From assembly GCF_000332055.1 (NCBI RefSeq), contig NZ_ALVZ01000219.1, positions 1-64,000 on the forward strand: 64,000 nt of DNA, read 5' to 3'. The notes under the pieces were generated by a model. The model saw only the letters and a list, made by a program, of their open reading frames with translations. It did no database searches and had not been told where the DNA came from. Numbering within the stretch: position 1 is the stretch's first letter; each line of letters begins with the position of its first letter. Both the position numbers and the translations under genes were made by a program. This DNA comes from Xenococcus sp. PCC 7305 (GTDB taxonomy: Bacteria; Cyanobacteriota; Cyanobacteriia; Cyanobacteriales; Xenococcaceae). Below are positions 44,218-52,316 of the stretch, piece by piece.

Positions 44218-45279
44218 TCAATTACTGCCAAATCCTTTACCAGCAACAGAAGACTGCCAAATGGTTAATGCCCCATCTTGTGCTCCTGCTGCTAAATATT
44301 TTCCTTGAGGATGCCAAGCTAGACAAGATAATCCCGTTCCTCTTTCTAGAGTTTGCTTGAGTTTTTTCCCTTGTTGCCAAAGTTTAATAGAGCCATCATC
44401 TCCAGTAGAAGCCAAAAGAGATGAATTGGGAGCAAACGCGATCGCATGAACTATTTTTTGATGTTGTAAAACATGACTTTGCCAATTTTTTGATTTACGG
44501 TCAAATTGCCAGATAATTATACCTTCTTGACAGGTTGCTGCAAGCAAAGACTGATCCTGATGATGGGACCAAACTACTTGACTAACTTTTCCGGGAAAAC
44601 CTTGCATTAACCAAGGAGGAGGATTGTCCCAATGGAGTAAAGAAATGGTGCGATCTAGATTTCCTGAAGCCAAATATTTACCATCAGATGACCAAGCGCA
44701 ATCAAGACTAGCACCAGGAACTGCTAATTGATAAGGTTCTTGCTCCCAATCGTCACTTTGCCAAACTTTTACCCCACCATGGCCACTAACCGCTAAGAAA
44801 TTTCCTTGAGGATGCCATGCCAAATTAAATACGGAAGAAGCGGCAAAATCCAAGTCCTGAACTATGCTTTGCGTTTGCCCACTCCATATTTTGACTTGAC
44901 GATTTACGGCAAAAGCTAACAGATTTTGTTGAGGATTCCAGGCTAATGAATCAATCCAGGCTGACCCATTATCAAGAGTGGCAATCAATTCAAAAGCTTG
45001 AGAATTTGCTACTAGCTGCCAAATTTGAATTTTCCCTGATTGTCCTCCTGTGGCTAAATATTGCCCACTGGCAGAAAATCCCACACAATCTAAGGAACTA
45101 TTGCTTGCCACTTGAAGAAAATCAACCTTTCCCTCTTGCCATAAAGCAAGCTCGCCCCCAGAAGATATCACGGCTAAGCGATCGCCACTGGGAGACCAAG
45201 CTAAACTTCTGATATATTCATTAAATTTTTCTGTTTGTCTGAGTTGAAATTGTTTTTTAGCGATTGATCGAATAGACAC
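44218..45279 (-). CDS. WD40 repeat protein
   Basis: The 353-residue protein is a beta propeller with about seven WD40 blades. Typical blade ends are GDRLAVISSGGELALW, GQYLATGGQSGKIQIW, GNFLAVSGHGGVKVW, SSLLASTGDDGSIKLW and GKYLAAGAQDGALTIW. It begins with GTG. There is no signal peptide, so it is a cytoplasmic scaffold. Its position between the HupE-like gene and the metal GTPase suggests it organises that group, but no direct function can be read from sequence. Confidence 0.9.
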   Translation of the reverse strand: MSIRSIAKKQFQLRQTEKFNEYIRSLAWSPSGDRLAVISSGGELALWQEGKVDFLQVASNSSLDCVGFSASGQYLATGGQSGKIQIWQLVANSQAFELIATLDNGSAWIDSLAWNPQQNLLAFAVNRQVKIWSGQTQSIVQDLDFAASSVFNLAWHPQGNFLAVSGHGGVKVWQSDDWEQEPYQLAVPGASLDCAWSSDGKYLASGNLDRTISLLHWDNPPPWLMQGFPGKVSQVVWSHHQDQSLLAATCQEGIIIWQFDRKSKNWQSHVLQHQKIVHAIAFAPNSSLLASTGDDGSIKLWQQGKKLKQTLERGTGLSCLAWHPQGKYLAAGAQDGALTIWQSSVAGKGFGSN

Positions 45280-45290
45280 TTATTGACTCT

Positions 45291-45325
45291 TTACTGATTA
45301 CTGTTAACTATTAACTGTTAACTAA
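45291..45325. repeat. TAACTGT/TAACTAT heptamer array
   Basis: ACTGTTAACTATTAACTGTT and flanking units fill the spacer between the HupE-like and WD40 genes. Related units are found at the ndhD 3' end and between cynA and cynB. It lies within the proposed operon, so it would be transcribed. Confidence 0.6.
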
Positions 45326-45327
45326 AT

Positions 45328-46011
45328 TTATCCTGTAATTGCCGAAGAAAGGAAAACCAAACCAGTAGTTGCGATCGCGAGTCCAGCAAAGCGAGTTATA
45401 TATTTAAGGTTGATAAATCTAATAGCTCTACTTGCCACAAAATATACTCCCAGGGAAATCGCCAGTTGAATAAAGACAAAACCAATTAGATAGGCAAATA
45501 AAGGAGTTGGCTCTGCTCCAAAAATGCCTTCTCCATAGGCATGACCATGAAATATGCCCGCTAAGGCAGCTAATCCAGCAATTATTAAACTATAGCTAGC
45601 ATCTGTTTTGGAGATTTGACGAGCAACTAGTAAAACTCCAAACAAGACTACAGAGGCCGCTATCACTAGCTCAGGAATCGGTAAATTGATCGCCTGTAAA
45701 TGAACCACCGCACCTATGCCAGTGGCTATGACAAAAGCAATAGGAATTAATAATCCCCTTGATATGCCAACAGCGATTAAACCACTAGCAATTACAAAAG
45801 CTAAATGATCGAAACCAATTATCGGATGGCCAAAACCCGACATCATTCCTTCAAAAAAATTGCTAGGAAGCTTCCCGCCAAGGGGATGGTGAGCCAATAC
45901 TGGAGCAGCACAGAGAAAAGATACTAAAACGGCTATAATGCCAACTTGTTTTGACCATTGAAGATTCAACGGCAAACCCAGTTGCTGAAAATAACTTTTG
46001 TTACTGGACAT
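45328..46011 (-). CDS. HupE/UreJ-family membrane protein
   Basis: From ATG 46011 the product is 227 residues; a TTG start at 46071 would add 20 residues. An N-terminal hydrophobic segment ends near VLAHHPLGG, then come about six membrane helices with the family motifs GHPIIGFDHLAFV and GIFHGHAYGE. HupE and UreJ proteins are thought to transport nickel or cobalt for hydrogenase or urease. Neither enzyme is encoded nearby; instead it lies between cynS and a WD40/COG0523 pair, so the metal could be another divalent cation. It carries the expected His clusters. Confidence 0.87.
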   Translation of the reverse strand: MSSNKSYFQQLGLPLNLQWSKQVGIIAVLVSFLCAAPVLAHHPLGGKLPSNFFEGMMSGFGHPIIGFDHLAFVIASGLIAVGISRGLLIPIAFVIATGIGAVVHLQAINLPIPELVIAASVVLFGVLLVARQISKTDASYSLIIAGLAALAGIFHGHAYGEGIFGAEPTPLFAYLIGFVFIQLAISLGVYFVASRAIRFINLKYITRFAGLAIATTGLVFLSSAITG

Positions 46012-46115
46012 ATTTGGTTTCTTGGATATTTTTGAATGTTGGATTCTAACCTCCCCTGAAATATTCGGCAAAATTTAGGAGAGGTGTAGGCTATTAAAGA
46101 CTTTTTCCTAAGCGA

Positions 46116-46559
46116 TTACCATTTTTTGTAGGGTAGGAATTTTCCACACATGACTATCTGAACGCGATCGCCTTTAGGGTCAGGAACTTTTTCCACTTCA
46201 ACAGAAAAGTCAATCGCACTCATAATGCCGTCACCAAATTTTTCGTGCACTACAGCTTTAATCGGCATGCCATATACCTGCATGATTTCATAGAAACGGT
46301 AGATTAAAGGATCTGTAGGAATCTGAGGTTCGAGAGAACCTTTAAGGGGCGCAACAGTTAAAATTTCTGCCATCGATTCAGGCAAACCTAATGTCGTAAC
46401 AATTTTGGTGGCTTCTTCTAAATCCGCACTCGCTTGACGATAGATCACCGAGGCAATCCAGGTTTCATCTCGCCCTACTACTTTCTCCAAATCTTCAAAA
46501 GTAACGCCTTGAGCTTTTTTGGCGGCTAATAGTTTCTCGGTAATTTCAGAAATTGCCAT
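46116..46559 (-). CDS. cynS: Cyanate hydratase (cyanase)
   Basis: This 147-residue protein is a full cyanase with an N-terminal helical domain and the catalytic C-terminal part ([20 protein letters not shown] ... [12 protein letters not shown]) carrying the Arg, Glu and Ser of the active site, and ends GKFLPYKKW. Cyanase decomposes cyanate with bicarbonate to ammonia and CO2, which a cyanobacterium can both use. An AGGAG ribosome site lies about 8 bases before the ATG. It follows the cynD-like ATPase gene by 69 bases and precedes the HupE-like gene by about 100. Confidence 0.96.
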   Translation of the reverse strand: MAISEITEKLLAAKKAQGVTFEDLEKVVGRDETWIASVIYRQASADLEEATKIVTTLGLPESMAEILTVAPLKGSLEPQIPTDPLIYRFYEIMQVYGMPIKAVVHEKFGDGIMSAIDFSVEVEKVPDPKGDRVQIVMCGKFLPYKKW

Positions 46560-46608
46560 AATTGATTTCTCCTTAATAATTATGATCAGACTTGTATTTA
46601 TGTTCCAT

Positions 46609-46629
46609 GGGCGAACAGCTGTTCGGCCC
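46609..46629. repeat. Palindrome at the end of the cynD-like gene
   Basis: GGGCGAACAG is followed by CTGTTCG and GCCC, a 21-base near-perfect palindrome that overlaps the stop codon of the ABC ATPase gene and lies before cynS. The GGGCGAA core is also present at the ndhD 3' end. In the transcript it would form a strong hairpin inside the operon, perhaps setting the ratio of transporter to cyanase mRNA. Confidence 0.6.
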
Positions 46630-47516
46630 TACGGGGTGATTCTCGCTTCTTCCACTGCTCTGGTTTCGCGATATAAATGGTCTTCCATTTCTTGTTTCAA
46701 TCCCAGATAAGCAGGATGATTTTCCACTTCAGTGCGATCGCGAGGTCGAGGAAAGGGAATTTCTAAGACTTCATCAATGCGGGCGGCGGGCCCCTTGGTC
46801 ATCATGACAATGCGATCGGATAAGAGCAAGGATTCTTCGATGCTGTGGGTAATCATAATTGCAGTTTTTCGCTGCTGTTCCCAAATACGCTCGATTTCAT
46901 CCTGTAGAAAGCCCCGCGTTAAAGCATCTAATGCCCCGAAAGGTTCGTCCATGAGCAAAATCTGGGGATTAATCGCTAAAGCCCTAGCAATGCCAACTCT
47001 TTGGCGCATGCCTCCTGACAACTCATGGGGTCGCTTGTTTTCGGCTCCTGTGAGATTCACGAGTTGAATATTTTCTTTCACTACGCGTTTTTGCTGCTTA
47101 ACAGACATATTAGGATAAACAGTTTCTACCGCAAACCTAATATTGCCTTCTACTGTCATCCAGGGCATTAGGGCATAGTTTTGAAAGACCATTCCGCGAT
47201 CGGGCCCTGGTTTGTCGACCATTTCCCCATTGATTCGCACTTCCCCACTAGTAGAAGAACTTAACCCTGCAATGATATTCAACAGGGTAGACTTACCGCA
47301 GCCAGAAGGCCCAATAATCGAGACAAAGGTATTATGCTTAATGTCTAAATTAATATCTTCGATAGCGACGAAATCGGAGGAAGCTTGACCGGTAATTTTG
47401 TTAAGCCAACCACTTCTCCCAGGGAAAGTTTTCGAGACATGGTGCAAAGAGATTTGCACATCGTTGGCATTGTCTATCGTTGTAGGAGGATTTTGAGCTG
47501 AGAATGAACTGTTCAT
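46629..47516 (-). CDS. cynD: ABC transporter ATPase of the nitrate/cyanate type (CynD/NrtD-like)
   Basis: The 295-residue ATPase has Walker A GPSGCGKST, the signature LSGGMRQRVGIARA, Walker B ILLMDEPFGALD and the H-loop THSIEE. It belongs to the NrtD/SsuB/TauB group. Location between a permease and cyanase, and absence of the second NrtC-type ATPase, point to cyanate import rather than nitrate. Its ATG overlaps the permease stop by 4 bases, a sign of coupling. Confidence 0.88.
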   Translation of the reverse strand: MNSSFSAQNPPTTIDNANDVQISLHHVSKTFPGRSGWLNKITGQASSDFVAIEDINLDIKHNTFVSIIGPSGCGKSTLLNIIAGLSSSTSGEVRINGEMVDKPGPDRGMVFQNYALMPWMTVEGNIRFAVETVYPNMSVKQQKRVVKENIQLVNLTGAENKRPHELSGGMRQRVGIARALAINPQILLMDEPFGALDALTRGFLQDEIERIWEQQRKTAIMITHSIEESLLLSDRIVMMTKGPAARIDEVLEIPFPRPRDRTEVENHPAYLGLKQEMEDHLYRETRAVEEARITP

Positions 47517-48349
47517 GATGATTGCTTGCCAAACGACACTAGTTTTTCTAGATAGGCAAATATTTGATCCAAAATGATACCAACAACGCCAATGATGAAG
47601 ATAGTAACCAAAATATTAGGAATATAGAGGTTGTTCCATTCATTCCAAATAAAGTACCCTAAACCTGTCCCTAAAAGCATCTCTGCTGCGACAATCACTA
47701 ACCAGGAGATACCCATGCTGATCCTTAATCCAGAAATAATATTGGGCAAAGCAGCAGGAATAATCACCTTAAAGATCGTCCGCCATCTGGAGGCTCCCAG
47801 AGTTTTGGAGACATCTAGATAATCTGAGTTCACATTGGCAACCCCAAAAGCTGTATTGGTCAAGGTAGGCCAAATACTAGCAATGGTGATAATAAAAATG
47901 CCTGTCATTTCTGAATTGCGGAAAATGTATAGACCCAAGGGCAACCAGGCAAGGGGAGATACCGGTTTGAGAAGCTGGAAATAGGGATTAAAAGCTTTAA
48001 ACGCCACCTTAGACATGCCGATTAGGATGCCTAGCGGCACAGCAATAACTGAGGCCAAGCTATAGCCAATCGCCACCCGCCTCAGGCTAATTAGGAGATT
48101 CCAGCCAATTCCTAGATCATTGGGTCCGTTGTCATAAAAAGGATGAGTTGTCCAGTACCACAATTCTTTAATCGTTAAAGACGCAGTAGGCATGCCTTTG
48201 GCAAAGAATTTCATCCTCGCGCCTATTTCCCAAAAAAGGAGAAAAATTGCTAGTGATAACAGAAATAAAAGTAATGCTTGGACATTTTCATTCTCAAACA
48301 GCCTTTTTTCTTTAGTATTTTGGGTTAATCTTTCTCGAACTGCGGTCAT
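47513..48349 (-). CDS. cynB: ABC transporter permease of the nitrate/cyanate type (CynB/NrtB-like)
   Basis: The 278-residue protein has six membrane segments and the EAA loop LDVSKTLGASRWRTIFKVII that contacts the ATPase, as in NrtB/SsuC permeases. It would form the channel for cyanate uptake with the CynA-like binding protein and CynD-like ATPase. It lies 55 bases after cynA in a spacer containing TAACTGT units. Assignment to cyanate rests on the adjacent cynS; nitrite or another anion could also be carried. Confidence 0.88.
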   Translation of the reverse strand: MTAVRERLTQNTKEKRLFENENVQALLLFLLSLAIFLLFWEIGARMKFFAKGMPTASLTIKELWYWTTHPFYDNGPNDLGIGWNLLISLRRVAIGYSLASVIAVPLGILIGMSKVAFKAFNPYFQLLKPVSPLAWLPLGLYIFRNSEMTGIFIITIASIWPTLTNTAFGVANVNSDYLDVSKTLGASRWRTIFKVIIPAALPNIISGLRISMGISWLVIVAAEMLLGTGLGYFIWNEWNNLYIPNILVTIFIIGVVGIILDQIFAYLEKLVSFGKQSS

Positions 48350-48375
48350 GTATTTTTAATAAAACTACTAGTTAT

Positions 48376-48402
48376 TTACTGATAACTGTTAACTATTCAC
48401 TG
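48376..48402. repeat. Short TAACTGT-type repeat between cynA and cynB
   Basis: TTTACTGATAACTGTTAACT and TATTCACTG lie in the 55-base spacer. The motif is shared with 31741-31794 and 45291-45325. No ribosome site role is evident. Confidence 0.5.
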
Positions 48403-48404
48403 AT

Positions 48405-50054
48405 TTAAACTCCATATTTTTTGATTTGTTCATCAACATATTCTTGGGGCTTAGCGGGATCAAAAGTGTCGAATTCCAACGTTTCAGTGCGATAAATATC
48501 TTTCGGTGGTGTTTGTCCAACCTCTTCTGCTAGTTCTCTAGCTAAATCAGTTAAAAAGATTTCTTTACCGACCTCATCGTATTTATCAGCGGAGATCGCC
48601 TGTTTAACCTTGTCGTCACCCTGTAAATCCCAACGTACTAACTGAGAAGAAATCCAGTTAGCAAAGCTTTGCCAAGGATAGGGGTCAAAATCAATACGAT
48701 CTGGTACGGATTTAGAATTTCCCAGTCCATCATCAAAATTGCCAGTTAATACAGCTTTGACAACTTCCTCTGGTTGATTGAGGAAGGCCCTTTCAGAAAT
48801 AGCTTGGGCAATCTCAGGACGATTGGCCGGATCACGAGCATAGCCAGCAGCTTCAATAATAGCTTTGTTTAAAGCTCTAAAAGTATTAGGGTTTTCGGAA
48901 ATCCAAGCATCACTGGCGGCAAAAGCACAGCAGGGATGGCCTTCCCAAAGTTCCTTGGTCAATTTATGAATGAATCCCGCATCCTCATAAACAGCTCTTT
49001 GGTTAAAGGGATCAGGCATCAGATAAGCATCAATATCTCCTGCTACTAATTGGGCAATGCTATCTGGTGGTGGAACAGGACGGATTTTGACATCCTTATC
49101 TGGGTCAACTCCCCCGGTGGCGAGGTAGTAGCGAATTAAGAGGTTGTGCATCGAATAAGGAAAAGGCACCCCAATCGTAAAGCCTTTAAAGTCAGCAGGC
49201 CCGTTAATTTTTCCCTTGTATTTATTGGCAACGGTAATTGCTTGACCATTGATATTTTCAATACTGGCGAGTTTAACGCCAAAAGAGGCTGAACCGAGTC
49301 CTAGAGTCATGGCGATGGGCATCGGAGCCAGCATATGATAGGCATCTAGCTCTCCCGCGATCGCAGAGTCTCTAACGGCACCCCAACTGGGCATTTTGAC
49401 GACTTTAGCATTAAAGCCATATTTGGAGTAGAACCCTAAAGGTTCAGACATAATGATCGGCGTGGCACAGGTAATTGGGATAAAGCCAATTTTTAAATCC
49501 GTTTTTTCCAAACTATCTGGACTAGGAGGAACATCCGGAGCATCAGGTGCCGTTTCCTGAGCCTGCTGTTGAGGTGCACAATTGGTCAAGGTAACTAAAG
49601 CTGCACCTACAGCCAAATTTTTGAGGAAACGACGGCGACTAAACTCGCTGTAATGAACTACATCCCCAAAAAATTCCCCAGCTTTGGGGCCAAAAGCAGC
49701 AGCGAAGGCATTTTCAAGCCCGCCAGCTTGCTTGACTAACTCCAACACCAGTCTTTCTCGCTTAGGATCGCCTCGACCGGCTATTTTTAATAATAGTGTC
49801 TTCCTAAGATCAGCCGCATTAACAGCATCTGCCATCCTAAAGGTATCTGGCTTATAAATCCCCATTTTGGTGAGATCTTCGATCATATCCACCGGGTCTT
49901 GTGGCATATCTTCTGCCATAAACTTCCAATGGTCAGCAGTCATGTGAAAACCGCCACAGACCATACACCAGAGATCCAATTCGCTCAGATTTCCTCTCTG
50001 AGAATCGAGATTACCCCATTTGTCTGCTGCGGTTGTTGTTGAGGAAATGACCAT
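48405..50054 (-). CDS. cynA: Nitrate/cyanate-type substrate-binding lipoprotein with N-terminal extension (CynA-like)
   Basis: Residues about 185-549 are an NrtA/CynA-type periplasmic binding domain. It is preceded by a twin-arginine signal (FSRRRFLKNLAVGAALV, about 138-154) and lipobox LTNC with Cys159. Unusually, 135 residues come before the signal, including WCMVCGG (Cys30, Cys33) and several helices. There is no in-frame ATG or GTG close before the twin-Arg motif, and an NtcA promoter lies immediately upstream of the long start, so the extension appears real. It would bind cyanate or a related anion for import. The extension's role and fate are unknown. Confidence 0.85.
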   Translation of the reverse strand: MVISSTTTAADKWGNLDSQRGNLSELDLWCMVCGGFHMTADHWKFMAEDMPQDPVDMIEDLTKMGIYKPDTFRMADAVNAADLRKTLLLKIAGRGDPKRERLVLELVKQAGGLENAFAAAFGPKAGEFFGDVVHYSEFSRRRFLKNLAVGAALVTLTNCAPQQQAQETAPDAPDVPPSPDSLEKTDLKIGFIPITCATPIIMSEPLGFYSKYGFNAKVVKMPSWGAVRDSAIAGELDAYHMLAPMPIAMTLGLGSASFGVKLASIENINGQAITVANKYKGKINGPADFKGFTIGVPFPYSMHNLLIRYYLATGGVDPDKDVKIRPVPPPDSIAQLVAGDIDAYLMPDPFNQRAVYEDAGFIHKLTKELWEGHPCCAFAASDAWISENPNTFRALNKAIIEAAGYARDPANRPEIAQAISERAFLNQPEEVVKAVLTGNFDDGLGNSKSVPDRIDFDPYPWQSFANWISSQLVRWDLQGDDKVKQAISADKYDEVGKEIFLTDLARELAEEVGQTPPKDIYRTETLEFDTFDPAKPQEYVDEQIKKYGV

Positions 50055-50076
50055 AGTCGCATAAATTATGTTGATT

Positions 50077-50125
50077 TAGCCCAGACTAAAGCTTATGCTG
50101 TCAGGTATTTTGTAGCTATGAATAC
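50077..50125 (-). promoter_or_regulatory. NtcA-activated promoter of the cyn operon
   Basis: A consensus NtcA site GTATTCATAGCTAC (GTA-N8-TAC) is at 50112-50125. On the minus strand it is followed after 23 bases by TAGTCT (50083-50088), matching the TAnnnT -10 box. This is the layout of class II NtcA promoters, in which the site replaces the -35 box. A start near 50077 would give a leader of about 22 bases. It predicts induction of the operon when nitrogen is limiting. Confidence 0.72.
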
Positions 50126-50126
50126 A

Positions 50127-50400
50127 GAAATACAAATAAATACAAATCAGCTCATTAATTAATATTACGAATACCGAAAAGTTCGCTTATTTTTCGCTAT
50201 GAGCCGAAGGCTGGCACTATGAGATCGTCTTAAATCAAAATATTACATCCCCAAATCCCCAAATCCCTAAATCCTTAATTCAGAACTAGTGCCGCTTCGC
50301 GGAAGTAATGAGTAATAAGTCTTGATACATCGGCTTTTTGCTCTTCGTCAGATAGCTTAATTTACGCCCGCGTTCACTAGTAAATTTTATACTCCAAGTC
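50127..50400. other. Spacer with two repeats and no gene
   Basis: The rest of the 346-base spacer upstream of cynA contains a CCCCAAAT tandem repeat at 50248-50276 (related to the insert in cbiD). It also holds the second, inverted copy of the 38211 repeat at 50285-50320 (ACTAGTGCCGCTTCGCGGAA and beyond). No open frame or RNA gene was recognised. Confidence 0.6.
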
Positions 50401-50973
50401 TTACTTGAATAAGTCATTCAGAGATTTTCCAAATTTTTTTAAGTCACTTTCTATTTTCTTGATGTCTTCAACTTTTCTCTGAACATCATCAGTAATATCG
50501 GAATAGTTAGATTTCTCGTCTTTTTTAGCTGTATTTTTAGCTTCCTGATTTACCCAAGATTTCCTATTACTAGTGTTATTTTGTTCCTGCTCAGAAACAG
50601 TATTTTGCATTTTTGCTTGTGTAGTTCGTGATTCTACCTGCTTTTTGCTTCTAGTTTGATCATTTTGAGTAGGTAGAGACAAATCTGATTGAGGTTGGGT
50701 CGAAATTTTTTCGGAAACTGATTTATTTCTGATCGGAAATAGATAAAGTATATTTCCCTTTTCTGTCACCTCAAAAGAAGCATCAAACTCTACAGCAAAT
50801 TTCTCCAAAGCTTTTTTAGCATCTGTTCCAGACAAGTTAGCAGCCATAGCTAAGTCCATAACTGTAATGGAGCCCTGATTATTCTGAACAAGATTAAAAA
50901 ATATATTACGTATTTCTCTATCCGATTTTTTTGAGCCAGAAAATAAATTAATGATTGATTGTATAAGTTTCAT
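50401..50973 (-). CDS. Conserved hypothetical protein with small helical N-terminal domain
   Basis: The 190-residue product has an N-terminal domain (about 15-85) that looks like a small winged-helix fold (REIRNIFFNLVQNNQGSITV, LSGTDAKKALEKFAVEF). A polar Gln/Ser/Asn/Lys linker (about 90-150) and a short amphipathic coiled coil at the end (VQRKVEDIKKIESDLKKFGK) follow. No enzyme motif is seen. A DNA-binding or adaptor role is possible but not shown. It lies between the cyn promoter region and argC on the same strand. Confidence 0.6.
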   Translation of the reverse strand: MKLIQSIINLFSGSKKSDREIRNIFFNLVQNNQGSITVMDLAMAANLSGTDAKKALEKFAVEFDASFEVTEKGNILYLFPIRNKSVSEKISTQPQSDLSLPTQNDQTRSKKQVESRTTQAKMQNTVSEQEQNNTSNRKSWVNQEAKNTAKKDEKSNYSDITDDVQRKVEDIKKIESDLKKFGKSLNDLFK

Positions 50974-51052
50974 TTATTGAAGTTAGATGACCATGATAGG
51001 AAAAGTTGTCAACTTAATCTCTGAAATATTTCTTCATTCTTCTATGGGGATA

Positions 51053-51081
51053 CAAAAGCTATTAGTTATTAGCTAATAGCT
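51053..51081 (-). terminator. Terminator of argC
   Basis: On the minus strand AGCTATTAG pairs with CTAATAGCT (9 base pairs, 7-base loop), followed by TTTTG. It begins about 8 bases after the argC stop. This fits a Rho-independent terminator with a short T-run. Confidence 0.6.
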
Positions 51082-51089
51082 AAGTAATT

Positions 51090-52145
51090 TTAAGGATAAA
51101 AACTCAACTGGGGCAAACCTAAAGTTTCATCCCAACCCATAATTATATTAAGACATTGCACTGCTTGACCGGCTTGTCCTTTCATGAGATTGTCGATCGC
51201 AGACATCACAATCACTCTTCCTGTGCGAGGATCAACTTCTAATCCGATATAACAAAGATTGGTGCCACAAGCCCATTTTGTTTGAGGATAAATGCCATTG
51301 GACAAAATTTGCACAAAAGGAGAACTGCGATAAAAAGCTGTATAGATCGTAATCAAATCTTCTCTGACTAAACCAGGATCTCGCAAAGTAGCATAAACAG
51401 TAGACAGAATTCCTCTCACCATCGGAATCAAATGGGGCGTAAATTGAACTTTGATATTTTCTCTGGCTAAATCACTACAAACCTGCTCAATTTCAGGCGT
51501 ATGACGGTGATTTGCCACAGCATAAGCTGCGAGGGAGTTGTCGGCTTCGGCTAACAATAGATTAGTTTTAGCTTGACGACCACCACCAGAAGTTCCCGAT
51601 TTGGCATCGATAATTGCCGTCTCCGGTAGAATTAAACCCTGTTTTAACAATGGGGCAAGGGCTAGCAAGCTTGCAGTGCAATAGCAACCAGGACAACCAA
51701 TCACCTGGGAAGTCTTGATTTTTTCGCGATAGAGTTCAGGTAATCCATATACTGCCATTCCAGCCGTATCAAGATCGTGACGTTCTTTTTTATACCAAGC
51801 TGTATAAGTATCCAAATTTTCGAAGCGATAATCAGCAGACAAATCTAGTACCTTACAACCATTTTGAATTAAGGTTGGCGTGATATCACAGGCTAAACCA
51901 TTGGGCAAACCGAGAAATACTACCTCGCAACGCTTGGCTACTTCGTCTAAATCAATTTTTTCGATCGCTAAATCGATTTTATGTCCTAAATGGGGATATA
52001 GAGCCTTGAATTTTTTTCCGGCACTACTATCTCCCCCCAAGTAGGCAATTTCAACTTCTGGATGTTCTAACAAAAGACGAACTAACTGAACCCCACCATA
52101 GCCAGAAGCCCCAATAATTCCTACTGTGGTTTTTTTCTTGCTCAT
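51090..52145 (-). CDS. argC: N-acetyl-gamma-glutamyl-phosphate reductase ArgC
   Basis: The 351-residue enzyme has the N-terminal NADP-binding motif [13 protein letters not shown] and the active-site [10 protein letters not shown] (catalytic Cys154 in PGCY), plus the conserved [10 protein letters not shown] and HRHTPEIEQ regions. It reduces N-acetylglutamyl phosphate in arginine synthesis. The length is normal for the bacterial type. It is a single gene here; no other arg gene is in the window. Confidence 0.96.
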   Translation of the reverse strand: MSKKKTTVGIIGASGYGGVQLVRLLLEHPEVEIAYLGGDSSAGKKFKALYPHLGHKIDLAIEKIDLDEVAKRCEVVFLGLPNGLACDITPTLIQNGCKVLDLSADYRFENLDTYTAWYKKERHDLDTAGMAVYGLPELYREKIKTSQVIGCPGCYCTASLLALAPLLKQGLILPETAIIDAKSGTSGGGRQAKTNLLLAEADNSLAAYAVANHRHTPEIEQVCSDLARENIKVQFTPHLIPMVRGILSTVYATLRDPGLVREDLITIYTAFYRSSPFVQILSNGIYPQTKWACGTNLCYIGLEVDPRTGRVIVMSAIDNLMKGQAGQAVQCLNIIMGWDETLGLPQLSFYP

Positions 52146-52316
52146 AATCCTGCTTTTTTCTTCTCGGCTTGTTAATTAAAATTCCCTAAGATTGTAGTGT
52201 ATTTCACCACGATACAGGTCTTCCAATTACTTTAAACTATGGCATAAGTTTAAAGACAGAAGAATTAATCCCTCTGCCTTTATCTCAAGTCCGCTAAAAA
52301 ATTTTGACCAAAAAGA

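Noticed and set aside
42490-46115. Cobalamin riboswitch near the HupE-like and COG0523 genes
   Set aside because: The spacers are at most about 100 bases and lack the conserved B12-box; the full riboswitch would not fit.
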